In this document: in pieces, positions 35,331 through 47,673 of the stretch | How positions within the stretch are numbered: position 1 is the first letter of the stretch | Layout: the number at the start of each line of letters is the position of its first letter | NCBI GenBank assembly: GCA_947846985.1 | Contig: CANTUZ010000005.1 | Span: forward strand, 19,564,389 to 19,628,388 | Origin: Fratercula arctica | Taxonomy: Eukaryota > Chordata > Aves > Charadriiformes > Alcidae | DNA length: 64,000 nt | Reading direction: 5' to 3' | Made by a program: the position numbers and the translations under genes | Notes under the pieces: generated by a model | Seen by the model: the letters and a program-made list of their open reading frames with translations, nothing else | Databases searched by the model: none | What the model was told of the DNA's origin: nothing

Positions 35331-38300
35331 CGTCAAGAAGTTCACCTGTAAGGTTCTAGTTATGATCTGTCAACCACTAATTAGGACCTTGGATGTCTCC
35401 AGATGCATCTCATGGACTGAATATGGACAGTTATGGTTATAATTGACTATGACTCTCTGTCTTCTTCTACACCATTTTTTTCATTGCTAAGTGTGTATGT
35501 TATCTATTGAGTGCCATTGAGTCTGGGTTACACAATTAAAAGGCAACAATTTCCACAACTAGATAATGGTGAGATCCATTAATGTTCTGGTAGTCTATTC
35601 TAAAACCACATCCATCTTTAAAGACCTTTTTTCTTAAAGAAATTTAAAAACAAGTAAATTCACTTTACTGTAGGACATAGCAGGTTACTGGGCAAAGGCA
35701 CAATATCCCTTGTCATGCATCTGAAACAAAAATACTAATTCATCAAGTAATGCCACCAGGACAAGAGATGCAAACTTAACAACCTATTTAAAATGGGGAA
35801 GTGAGAAGCATTAAGCTTTGGAAAATCTTATTATGTGCTTAGCTTGCTCACTACGAAACAGGATATCTCTCGTGGAGTACTTCCGAGATGCTTAAATTTG
35901 ATTTTTCTATTCTGAAAGGTATCATAAAAACATCAGCAAATTCCTCAGACTTGCTCTTGCATTTGTGACACTGTATATGTTTCACACAGCTTTTTGCTTC
36001 TGTTGGCCATGGGCAGTCAACATTAACAACAGTGTACATGAGACAGACAGATTCTACAGCCTGACCAAAGCAGAAATGTCCATTCAGTCACAACTAGTTG
36101 TAACTGCAAAACCACTGTTGAAGATGACAGACAGAAGTGAAAATCCAGTTCAGCCTGTTAAAACACTTTCAGAATTAATGACACATGATTTGGGGCTGGT
36201 ATGAATATGAATGCAATATGAATGGAAATGTGTATGGGTTTAAGCACTGGAAGAAGCAGAACAAGGGCTGAAAGAACAGCTTACAATTATAATGAAGAAC
36301 ACTGTTCCAAAGTCACTGCTCCCAGGCATAAAGTGGAATAGTGTTGTTTACACCCAGAAATAAAATGCCTACATTCTGCTAAGACCACAACACAGATGAC
36401 TTGACAGCGGAAGACCCTGCATCCTGATATCAGGACGATGGCAATGAAGCAGCAGCGTGTTACATATACCATTCCTTTTCCCATTAGTTCACCAAGAAAT
36501 GGACTAAAGACATATAATTCAAATGGAGAAAAACAGACCATGAGCAGAAATCAGATCTAAGATTTAAGAAAGCTCAAATAAGCCATATTCTGTGGCAAAG
36601 GACCATGTCTTAACAGCCAATGACTACAGAGGGATGTACATATCTGTCCAAAGCAGTTTGTCATCACTAATCAAGAAGTAAAAAAAAAAGGCAATGGGGA
36701 CATGACAGCAGTGTCTCTTGTCCTCTGCTTTGCAAACCAACAATCCAGGCCAAATCTGGTGAAACTTGGTATCACAACCTCAATGCTTGTAACTATGTGG
36801 GTGTTCAAGGGCAAATGAGTGAAATTCAGGAGAGAAGAAATGTAAGAGGATAATATAATTTAGAGATTTTGTAAGTATCACTCTCCTTTTCCATAAGATC
36901 CCACATTTAATTTTATTACATACGTTTTCTTACAGAGTGATATGCCACCGACTACAAACTGACTGAGGGGGGCACATGAGTTAAGACCATTTTTATATTT
37001 GCGATTCAGAAGCAGAAAGAGAAGCACAACCCTGCACATCCTTCATATTTTTTATTCACTCCCTGAAGCTACACTACACCTTCATATTCAGCTTTGGGTT
37101 TCTTATGCTTACTGTGTTTTTCTCATACTTGGCATACGTTTCCTAGAATAAACGTGAACTCCTGACTTGTGGTACTAAGGAAGAAACCAAAGAAGACAAC
37201 ACCGAAGAGGACATGAGTGTAGTTCCCTTAGGTCTGATTTAAAATCTGGAAAAATCAATAACGTCTTTCACTTCTGATTAAGAAATTGTAAATAATGCTG
37301 CAATTCACTTACTTGCTGGTGGCTCTGACTTACAGCAGAAACAAACGTACTGTTAATAGTTGACTACCAGGAGGAGGAGGAGGAAATCAAGCAGTTTCAT
37401 TCTTGGCACATCTAGCTGACCATATGCTACTGATCATCCAGTGAAAGTACAGCCACCAGCATAACCATGGTAAAATTATTTTTGATTACATATGATTTAT
37501 ACATTCTTGTCTGTTATGTATTCCCTGCTTTGTGCCCTGGCCATGGTGCTGAAAAAAGCACACTAGCTCAGGAAAATGTTTTTACTCCTTACTTTACTGC
37601 TAGAGTGGAGCATAAATTCCTCACCTGTGGAGGCGTGGAGCCAAAATCTCAACTGAAGTAATACAGTAAAGTTCATTGGACCTAAACCCTTCCACAACAT
37701 GGTGCATTCAAAGGCTTTAAAAACATATATTAAGCACGTGTTATTAGTCTCTAGTCAGTATTCTTCTAAAGGAAGACTCCAGAATGATGTACAGTCACTT
37801 GCACATAAAGAATAATACATTGCAACAACAGAGGTAATTTAACATACTCTAAGTACCCTATCTTGGCCATTGCTATTTATGCAACCCCCACAGCCTCTCA
37901 ATAAAGGTGGTCATGAATACAGAACACTGTAACCAGGTGACTTAATATTTGGTACAGTCCTATCTCATATAACAATGAGATTTTTGATTGGTATTCCTCT
38001 CATGAAGTCTTTTCTTGAGCAATCCAGAATACAGCATTGTAGTGTTTGCTGTACAGTCCCATAGTTATTCTGACTGGCTTGAGAACTCACAGAGTAGATA
38101 CACACTCTCCAGAAAGCATGTTTAGTCATTAATTCATTTTTTTAAACTAATTTAAAAGGGGTTTGGTTTTTGGGGGTGGTGGTGGGGTTTTTTCCCAGCT
38201 GCATTTTTTTAAGAGTCCATTTCACCATCTTTCTCTTCTTCTTCTGACTCCTTCCCCCACTTCTCCCTCTTCCTAATGTTGCATGTATAGTCAAAAGTGC

Positions 38301-41300
38301 ATTAACATAGTCCTAACATGTAATCAGCATCTTCCCTAAAGTAGGATGGGATTCTGTGTCTATGGCTAGTACTGTGATTTCTTTTAGTACAGTGATTTCT
38401 GCTCAGTTTTGGATGCCATTCAGTGCAGGAAAAGTTCTGAATTCCTGTTTGGGATCATCCGAAAAATATATTATGTAGGAAGGGAAAAATACACCAATAT
38501 TCAGCACTTTCTGCCAAGACTGGACTTCTGAAATAAAAGACACAATTTGTCCTACAATTAGAACCACTAACTAATTCTCTTACTCTGAGGGCTTGACTGC
38601 TTATTACTGTCTCTTCCTATCAGTTTTGCAGTGAGATGTTATGTAATATGTGGATACTTGGTAGACTTCTTTTACAGGGTTCATTTCTTAGACAAGACTT
38701 GCTTTTTCACCTGTATTTACCTACTTTATTTAAATGTATCCTTTTTACAAACTCAGCTGCTTACGTACACAACAGTTTTAGAGATGCTAGTGCTAGTTCC
38801 TTCTTATGTCATAAAAGTTATTTCAAGCTACTGCAAAAAAAAAGACAGAAAAATAAACGCCACATTAAGAAGTGAATATAAAAAGACAGGAAAATAAAAG
38901 CCACATTAAGAAAGAGTGAATATAAAACTATATTTGATCAATCATGCATATATTGGTTTTTTCTGTCAAAGAATACAGAGAAATGTGATTGAAAGATATT
39001 GTTGAACTTATTTGAATGCAGAGGCACACACTTCTTTTTCTTGTCTCTGCTCTTTGCAGAGAGGCTTGCTTTCTGGAGTATACTTTTTATATTCTTAAAT
39101 ATAGCTGTAAATTACACAAGTGATGGCATGTGCAGGAGCTTCCACTGTATAGTTTCCTGCTCTTATTTTTGAATTCCAGAAATTATTTATATTCCACTTC
39201 TTGACATCGATAGGCTTTGAGTAAGTGTGAGTAACTGTTAAATTTCCCTTGGTAGCTATCTACAGTTCTAATTTTTCCTTATTCATGAGTTAATCATGCT
39301 GGTACACTGAAGAGCTACGTTCCTCTTAAATGTACAGCCATCTTTAGTGTGTAATAAAAATACATATTTTGACAGTAGCAAAACTAAAATACATTGTTAA
39401 TACCTGCATTCCAATAGATTGTTGGGGACAAGAGAGAAGGAAATATGTTGATGACTGAACTACAACAGGATAGTAATTAATAGAAAAAAATCCCGCAATC
39501 GTTATATATACATTTATAAGCATGTATAACATAGATTGACCAGTCCCTTCACATCTGGTACCACTAGTACCACCACCTTCTAGTGTGTTATACTGAACTC
39601 AACTTTTTTAAGCAACAATTGAGTGGGAAGCAGAGTTTAAGGAGTAATAAGTAAGAGCATGTCATTACAGCTTATCTTTTTCCTTTTATATGCCATCTTA
39701 AAGTCACAGTAAATTCACTGTATACCCAGTTTGAAAAGAAGCCTTCACAAGTATGTCAACTTGTCTAGTGATCACACATAAAAGTAAGCATGATTGGAAA
39801 AAAGGTTAAAAAATAAATACCACGGAAGGCTGCACATAAGAAGCAAATGCATGAAGTCTGGAACAGGTATCATGGTTTGCATAGTACTGTACACTGCAGA
39901 CCACTAATCTTAATAATTGTTAAGGGATTTAGAGCCTTTTTATATCTTGGCCAGAAATTGAAAACCAACTTAGATAATGTAACTGAGGTCACATCACTAG
40001 CTTTAGTAGTACACATACAAATGTGCTGTTTTCTTTCTAGCTTCTGTAGGCAGGCATTCATCTCACTCAAATCAATCATATGCATCAATAATTCATAAAT
40101 TTTTCATTACTGCCAGTGGTCACTCTGCATCAGCAAAACTTTGAGGAGACAGGGTAAAGAAGCATAAACTGGTAATGATTGTGTTATATCAACTCTGTGG
40201 TTATACTAAGTGCTTTATGCCCCCAGGTATAGACATTTATTCTATTTCTTAAGTACTTAAGTAGTTTTTTAATTTAAAAATAGATACGTCACACCCTGTT
40301 TCAGAATTTCTGATTTTCAGAACAGTCAAAGATAGAACATAATTACCTGCTCTGTGCACTGAGTGTTCTTCCAGTGCCATAAATACAGCCAGTCCCATAA
40401 ATACAGTGCTGCTTCTACAACTATTTTATCAAACACCCTAACTCTATCTAAAACAAAGGATTTCTGCCTTCCAGAATCATATCGTAATAAGTTGCACTAA
40501 TATGCAGCTCAACAGGTGAACGATATTTCATTCATCACAACACAGATACGTACTTTCAATTTATTGGACATAATACACTTAAATTTCATTAACTGGATTC
40601 TCAATCAAAAGGTTAGGCCATTAATAGTCAGTGATTGCTCTTTGTGGAGGAAACCATCTCTGAAATTGGATCACTTTGGTATAGAGAAAACTCAGACTGG
40701 CCCTGGGCAAGAACACTGAAGAGAGGCCGATGGTTCTGAAGAAGTAGTTTCAAAGTCTAGAAACGCTGTAGTAACACTGAGATACTGAAAATGAAAACTC
40801 ATTTTACAATAGAGAAAGAACAGTACTGTCATTAAAGTAGTTGCCTGTCCCAAGATAAACATGCAGTAATTACAGTCATTATTTAATCTCTGCCCAGTTT
40901 CCGAAGAAAACAAACAGTAAACGCTCTGGGAGGAGCTGAAGAATTAACAACAGCTGCTTGCCATAGCTGATAAAAAAATTACGATTATGAGATAGCATGT
41001 ATGTGGAGTTTGCGCCCATCTTCATGTTTGTGACTTGACTTATGGCAAGTTCCTGGTGCATGGAAAGGCAGTTCCGGTTTTGTAAACAAATGCCCTTCTT
41101 ACAACTGTATGAACACAGGATTCTACTAACGATTTCCTAAGAAAATTAGCCTCTTCCTGTAACTTAAAAATAGGCAGTTCTCATACATGATAACATAGTG
41201 ATACTATGTCATGTTTGTATGCAACCGAGCAGGTCAATGAGTTTTGACTGTAACCATAGGTTAAAACGCCACGTACTCTGTTGCACAGTGTATTTTGTTA

Positions 41301-41468
41301 TAATCATCCTACTGAAATGAAGTGACTGTTAAAGCATCTGGATTGAAAACAGGGCTACAAACAGAACTTTAAAAACCCAACTATTATTCAGTTCATATTC
41401 CTACATTCGGGCTCAATAGTACGATATATTGTCCACTTAAATACATTTTACTTAATATACCAAGGGCA
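35331..41468. other. No gene recognised; minor simple repeats
   Basis: Contains (AGG)n at about 37,371-37,384, a G/T-rich patch at 38,160-38,190, and a two-copy tandem repeat at 38,841-38,924. Open frames are short and unconvincing. Confidence 0.5.
38841..38924 (+). repeat. Two-copy tandem duplication, about 41 bases each
   Basis: Unit 1 (38,841-38,880) and unit 2 (38,882-38,924) both start AAAGACAG, share CCACATTAAGAA and end GTGAATATA. They differ by a few substitutions and a three-base indel, so the duplication is not very recent. Confidence 0.85.
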
Positions 41469-41711
41469 TGTAGTGATAGGATGAGGGCTAATGGCTTCAA
41501 ACTGGAAGAGGGTAGATTTAGATTGGTTATCAGGAAAAAAAAATTCACTATGAGGGTGGTGAGGCACTGGAACAGGTTGTTGAGACCCCATCCCTGGACA
41601 GGGCTTTGAGCAACCTGGTCTAGTGGGAGGTGTCTGTGGCCATGGCAGGGGGGGTGGAACTAGATGATTTTTAAGGTCCCTTCCAACCTAAAACATTCTA
41701 TGATTCTATAT
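41469..41711 (+). mobile_element. CR1 LINE 3' end
   Basis: Starts at TAGTGATAGGATGAGGGC, passes through GAGGGTGGTGAGGCACTGG and GTGGAACTAGATGATTTTTA, and ends ATTCTATGATTCTATA. About 240 bases of the UTR-proximal region. Confidence 0.92.
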
Positions 41712-43589
41712 TTTTATTTTCCAGCTTTTTAATCTATGTGCCTTATTGCTATTAATTTTAAAAAATATACATATTATTAAGTTTCTGGAAGATTTGCCAT
41801 TATTTTTTTAATGAATGCTTTGTAACCGCATCTGTTGGGGGCAGACTTGGACCAAGACAAAGAACTTTTAAAGACACAGCTCTCCCATTTTGTAGCAGTA
41901 GCATAGATCTGTCCACCCAGACACAAACCAGTTGTGCTAAGTAATGTCTCATTCAATTATATTCCTCAAAAAAAGACCTTTTAATTCAATGTTAAAGTTA
42001 ATGGCATTCACACAGAGCTAACATTTTCATTATAAATGTTAATTCATGAATCTTACAGCAATTATCACCACTAAGTAAAAAGCAAATTTTGTACATCCCA
42101 AATAATCCAGCAAAAAACTTTTTAGAAGAAACTATTTTGCTCAAGTAGGAATGGGTGATGTATTCTGGTTAGATCTATCTAAGGTAGTTTAGCTGTTGTG
42201 GCTCAGACTTACAAGATTCAGATGAATACAGCAAGAGAATAAAACCAGAAATCTGAGGCAATGCAAGGTAGTAATCTCCCTAACAAAAATATAGTGTATT
42301 TTGGAACTTCTCACATCTTATGTAAAAAAAGCATTTGTCATTTGGAGGAGTAACAATTTTGGCAACAAAAGTTCTCTTAACAAGCTATACGTTAACTCTA
42401 CCACTCTGTTTCACCACTGTTAGTGCCAATTTCAAATCACTCTTCTATAGAGTTTGGCTTGAGATAGCATAGTAGAGAATTAAAATGCTGAGTGTTTGCA
42501 TGCAATGTAATTAAATACCCATAAAAAAGGGCTTACTGTTCCACAGCTATGCTTCTACTGAAGTCCCACTCAGGTGAGACACGACTGCTTTTAAACATCT
42601 GGGAAGTGTAATGGTAAACCCAATGGTTTAATACGATTAAGAAATACATTCAAGAAACTCTTTCAGATTAATTTTTTAAATCACAATGTTGACGGGTTCA
42701 CAGAGTCACTTAGGCACTTGCAGTTATTGTGCATTATATGATGATTACCAGAGCCTTTAGATCCAAAAAACAATGTAAGCTTTGTGTTCAGGGTCTCTCC
42801 ACTTCCCAGCTGACTGGGCTCCCTCTTTCCCGTCAGGGCTCCCTCTGATTTACTATCTGACTTTCTCACAGTTATTTAGCCTCAGCAGGAATGGAGGGAT
42901 ATCCACCACCACATTCCCGAAATTTTGATGGTGGAGACACTCTCAAAATTTGTATTTAAACCTTCTCATGATTGCAGCAACTTTTTCAGAGTCAGTGTTG
43001 GCCTAAGTCTGACTCAGCACAGTCAGACAGAGCTAGTTCAGAGTACACCAAACATAGGAGTCTTTTCAGGGAGTTTAAATGCAACGTCACTTAGTTCCTT
43101 GATTTACAGTGCCAAGGAAGGAGACGGGACACATAGACAGTTAATTTAACATAAAGTCACTGATTATGAAGCATGTGCACTTACGCTGGAAATCTCAGGC
43201 ACAACACAGCATTTCAGGCTGCACTTTTTGAACTGATCTCATTTAGAGGTCTCTGTGCTGTTTTAGACTTCATCCTCTGCTTTCTAATGCCGTAACACCA
43301 CAACAAACCTCAACAGAGTATATTGGGTGTTGCAGTAAGCTCTTTATGCACTATACTCCAACAAGTACACTATTTCCAATGAAAAGATTAAGCCTATTTG
43401 CTGGCCTGCCAAGAAAGAACAACTTAAAATATTGTACTTAAGTGGTAACAAGTTCCCACAGTATTTTAGCAAAGTGCATGATATTAAGGATACCTTTACT
43501 GAGTATAGTGTCCTCTAAATGTAGGTGAAGAGTTCACATATTAAACATGTTCTGCTGATGTCAGTTATGGATTCACTTCTGTGTCAGTT
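41712..43589. other. No gene recognised
   Basis: AT-rich intergenic sequence between two CR1 copies, without recognisable genes or repeats. Confidence 0.5.
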
Positions 43590-43886
43590 TCTTCTCCCAA
43601 GTAACAAGTGATAAGAGAAGAGGAAATGGCCTCAGGTTGCACCAGGGAAGGTTTAGACTGGATATTTGGCAAATTTTCTTCACTGAAAGGGATATTAAGC
43701 ATTGGAATAGGCTGACCAGGAAAGTGGTTGAGTCACCATCCCTGGAGAGGTGTTTAAAAGATGTGTAGACGTGGCACTTAGGGACGTAGTTTAGAGGTGG
43801 ACTTGGCAGGGTTAGGTTAACGGTTGGAGTCAATGATCTTAAAGGTCTTTTCCAACCAAAATGATTCTATGATCCTATGATTCTGA
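43590..43886 (+). mobile_element. CR1 LINE 3' end
   Basis: AAGTGATAAGAGAAGAGGAA through GGTTTAGACTGGATATTTGG to the tail ATGATTCTATGATCCTATGA. Substitutions are frequent, so this copy is old. Confidence 0.9.
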
Positions 43887-46800
43887 AAGACAGACAAAAC
43901 AGGAACAAAGTTCAGCAAAAAGCTTAAGCATGTAGCCTACTTTTGCTAGCACTGGCATGAGATATAAGATAAAATACAGGAAAATATATAATATGATTTA
44001 ACTGTCATTCATTCATATTAAGACATTTTGGTTATTTCTCACAAGAGTTTGTCCTTCTCAAAAGAAGGGAATCTGCTCACCGAGTTTGTAAGTTCTCAGC
44101 CTCATTAATGTTATTGCTGCCGTAATAGATATTACCACTGCCAACTGTGGGAAAGATCCTGTCTACACACAGATAAAAGTAATCCCATTAGACTTCATAT
44201 TAAGGCCACACATCCTTCAGTAAATTAATAGTAAATGTCTCTAAAAGTATAACTTTGCTTGAATGGGAAAACAAACTGAATAAACCTGAATGAAAAGTGC
44301 TAATCCAAAACAGCTGTGCCTCCGGCTGAGACAGTGAGAAAATCATCAAAAAAAGTAAGAGTAACCATAAAGTAATAACCAGAAAATAAGAGTATTGGCT
44401 ATGCAAGGATTTCAGTTGCGGTATCAGTTCACAGAGCTATGTGGTGTTGTCAGTCTAACCTATTGAAAACACAAACCACAGAAAGTTCATGGATAGGGTT
44501 TTTAATCACTCTCTCGGTCTGTCTATTTTTCCCAAGTCTCCAGTACTCAAACCTACCATGGCTGCAGAGCAACCAAATCTCCAAAACATGGAGAAATTAG
44601 GTGATTTGGATTTTAATACAAGAACTCTTAATATAAAATGAGGAAGTAACCTAGGTTACAGAAAGTCTGCCCCAAGATTCAGGGCATCCAACTTCCTGTT
44701 AGTCCACTCCCTCCCATCCCCCAAGTTCTAACTCATTCCTTTTGTGTTCACCTCACCTCACCCCACTCCTTCATCCCCCTAAATTAACTATACATGCTTT
44801 AGCTTCCTGCTTCAACTCTGATGAATGCTTTTATTATCCTACTCTAACCTGAAAAATCCATCCACTTTTCTCCTGGGCCTAGGTATGAAATGTCAGGAGA
44901 CAGCTTTGTCCCCCAGCTGTGTCCAGGGAGTCCTCTCTTCCCCTTTTCCTTCCTGCTGTTACAAAACTGAGAGAATGGAGAAGCAATGGGAAGTCTGATC
45001 CAGTTTCAACCGTGTGGGACAGGGAAGATCAGCTTTCAGATTCTGCATGAATCCTCTTTTTTTCTACAGAAGGTTTGACAAACACTTTCTTTCCAGTATA
45101 CACTCATCCAAACACTAGTCTGTTCATTAGAAGAAAGTCAGATAACCCCAACCGGTTGCTTCTCTCTGGAGATGGGGAAGAAGGAAAGCACTCAATTCAA
45201 ACAATGCCTGCAAGTCATGCAAAGGTTGAGATCTGAGATCTCTCAAGATCTGGCCACACTGGCATCAGCATAGGCCTAAACTAAAGATGGTTCTTTGCAA
45301 ATTCGTATCATGTTTCCTTCCTCCTCCTTCCCTGAACTTAAGCAGAGTTTACTACAGCTTGGCCTTTAATTTCCAAAACCCCAGGAAGTCAGAATCTTTT
45401 CTCTCTAGACACCTGTGCTGTTCTCATTCACCATCCTGTAAAACAACCTTATCATACAAATCAGATTATTTCTATTTTATGAGAAGCAACAGTATTTGAT
45501 ATCCAACAACTAAAGCACTTCTTAATAGCCCTATCATGAAACATAGCATTTCTTTACACAGAGAAGAAATTTATAACATTCCATTTCCAAGCAAAACACA
45601 GCTTGCTTCATCCTGCCATTGTTGAAGACAATCAACCTCAGAAATACAGTTCCTTTTCAGAGAGAATGGTGTAACATCACACACCACTCAGAGCCCCTCT
45701 GTGGTTACTCGTGAAAAAGCATTCCCACAGCCTCCAAAAGGCCTGGGCTTTCAACCACCAACATCCTGTGACCTACACAAAATCTGTAAAATTAAGCAAG
45801 GTCAAAACAGGAAACTTTGTCCATCGGTCACCTCAGGATCAGCAGTTTTCTGAAAAGAGGAAGAACAGTATCATTTACTTTGTGTTCAGAAGGCAGAAAG
45901 CAAAGACGACAAATAGGATTATAATAAAGCAAAATATATTTCAGATAAGGAGAAAAGGCTGTTTATAAATTTTAATCTAGTGAATCTTTTTCTTTTTAAT
46001 ATAGTTCTTAAAAATGTTCCTTTTAATGCTTCCCAACTTCAGCTGGTCATCTGTGAGCACACCACTATGAACAGAATTTCAGATGTCCTCAGGTGACCCA
46101 GTACTCTGGTGCATTCACAGGTTTTTTTTTTTTACTTTTTCCGCAATTCCAGGAGTTGTACTGAGGTAACAGTTAGTATCTGGGGAAATAAGCAATATGG
46201 GATTATAAAATGGATCCAAGTTTATGATGAAGAAATGAGTTAAAGCCAGAGACATTTTGCAAAGGGACAGTGGCTTGAGAGAAAAGAGTCAAAATCTGAC
46301 AGTCTCTTTGAACTAGTGAAGTCAGTCTCAAGAAATGTCCCTCGAACTCAGAAGAGGAACGTGAACTGCTGTCCCAAGCTAAACTAAGAGAAGCCCTAGC
46401 ATTAACCTGCCAAATATGGCATCACACTATTAAAAGTGTCAGAAAGACAGTAATGTTTTTTTCTGCGTCTTTCTAGACAATGCCACTAGTTAGGCATATC
46501 TAAAGAATACATATTTCAATAGCAAAGAAAAGCGTGACAACTGCCATTGAATCAGAATCTTGTATCCTTGCAAAGCAGCAACATAGTCACACCTTCCTGG
46601 AGAGTATGTTACGACATTCATTCATAAACTAGGCATTAAAAGAAAGACCAGCAGGGTCTGAGGGACCTGCTGTCTTTTTCTGCTGGCTCTACTGCTGAGA
46701 TATCTGATTAAGGCTAGAAGACTTGCATACGTGGTTTACTGAAATACAGGTTACAGAAATAATTGCCTCGGTGTGGTATTTATGACCGAGATGAATTAAA

Positions 46801-47430
46801 CGTGGGGGAAAAAAACAATTTGTAACTTAGTAGGTAAAGACACAAGCTTTATCAATAAAGTACCAGATCCCAGAAAGGGTCTGTTCTCTGCCAGTAGATG
46901 GCATCGTTACTTCTCTTTACAAGAAGGGATCATGGAAAAACATCTGTGTTATCAGCAAAAGCTATGGCTACTATGTAGGTATTCTTGTTCTTTTATTTTT
47001 GCACAAAATAGAATCCTTGTGCTCTTTCTGTATTCCAGTGGACAGACAAAAGTAAGACCATATGGTCTTACTGTGGACCAGACCACACCAAGAGACTGAG
47101 AGAAAGAGACAGAAAATACTGAATATCACTGTAATGGCAGACTAAAGATCTGGTACCTTGGACCTGTGAAAAACGTGCATAGAGAGAATTTACAGAGACA
47201 GTCCTGCATCTAATTCAAAGCCCATACAAATTTCTCAATACTGAATAATTAGTTATGATGTTTTGACATATAAAAACTATTTTGTACACTTTTTTCTTTT
47301 AATCCTCTTGTGCAGATGGACTTAGGCCCTGAATTACAATATTTTTACACAACTCTTCTAATCCTACAAATAGGTGTTAAGTGATGCAATAATTCCTGAA
47401 TAATCCTATTAGACAGAATTACAGCTGCTC
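43887..47430. other. No gene recognised
   Basis: AT-rich, with poly-T near 46,121-46,139 and an imperfect hairpin at about 46,643-46,677 (AGACCAGCAGGGTC opposite GACCTGCTGTCT). A 22-base perfect palindrome occurs further right at 47,051-47,072. Confidence 0.5.
47051..47072. repeat. Perfect 22-base palindrome
   Basis: The half-site AGTAAGACCAT (47,051-47,061) is followed directly by its exact reverse complement with no spacer. The centre is CATATG. Confidence 0.95.
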
Positions 47431-47673
47431 CACAATAGACAATGGTATGAAGCTGCATCAAGGGACGTTGAGATTGCACATTAGGTAAAGCTTCCTCACT
47501 GAGAAGGTGGTTGGTCACTGAAACAGGCTCCCAAAGGAAGTGGTCACAGCATCAAGCCTGTCAGAGTTCAAGGAGCATCTAGATGATGCTCTTAGTCATA
47601 TGGTTTAGTTTTAGGTAATGCGATGATCCTTACAGCTCCCTTCCAACTCAAGATAGTCTAAGATTCTATGGTA
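47431..47673 (+). mobile_element. CR1 LINE 3' end
   Basis: ATGAAGCTGCATCAAGGGAC, then AAGGAAGTGGTCACAGCATC and CCTTCCAACTCAAGATAGTC before the tail ATTCTATGG. Same subfamily look as the intron 11 copy (GCATCAAGCCTGTCAGAGTT), in opposite orientation. Confidence 0.88.

Noticed and set aside
46643..46677. Hairpin as a structured RNA gene
   Set aside because: Arms are interrupted by bulges, and there is no promoter, terminator or known family pattern.
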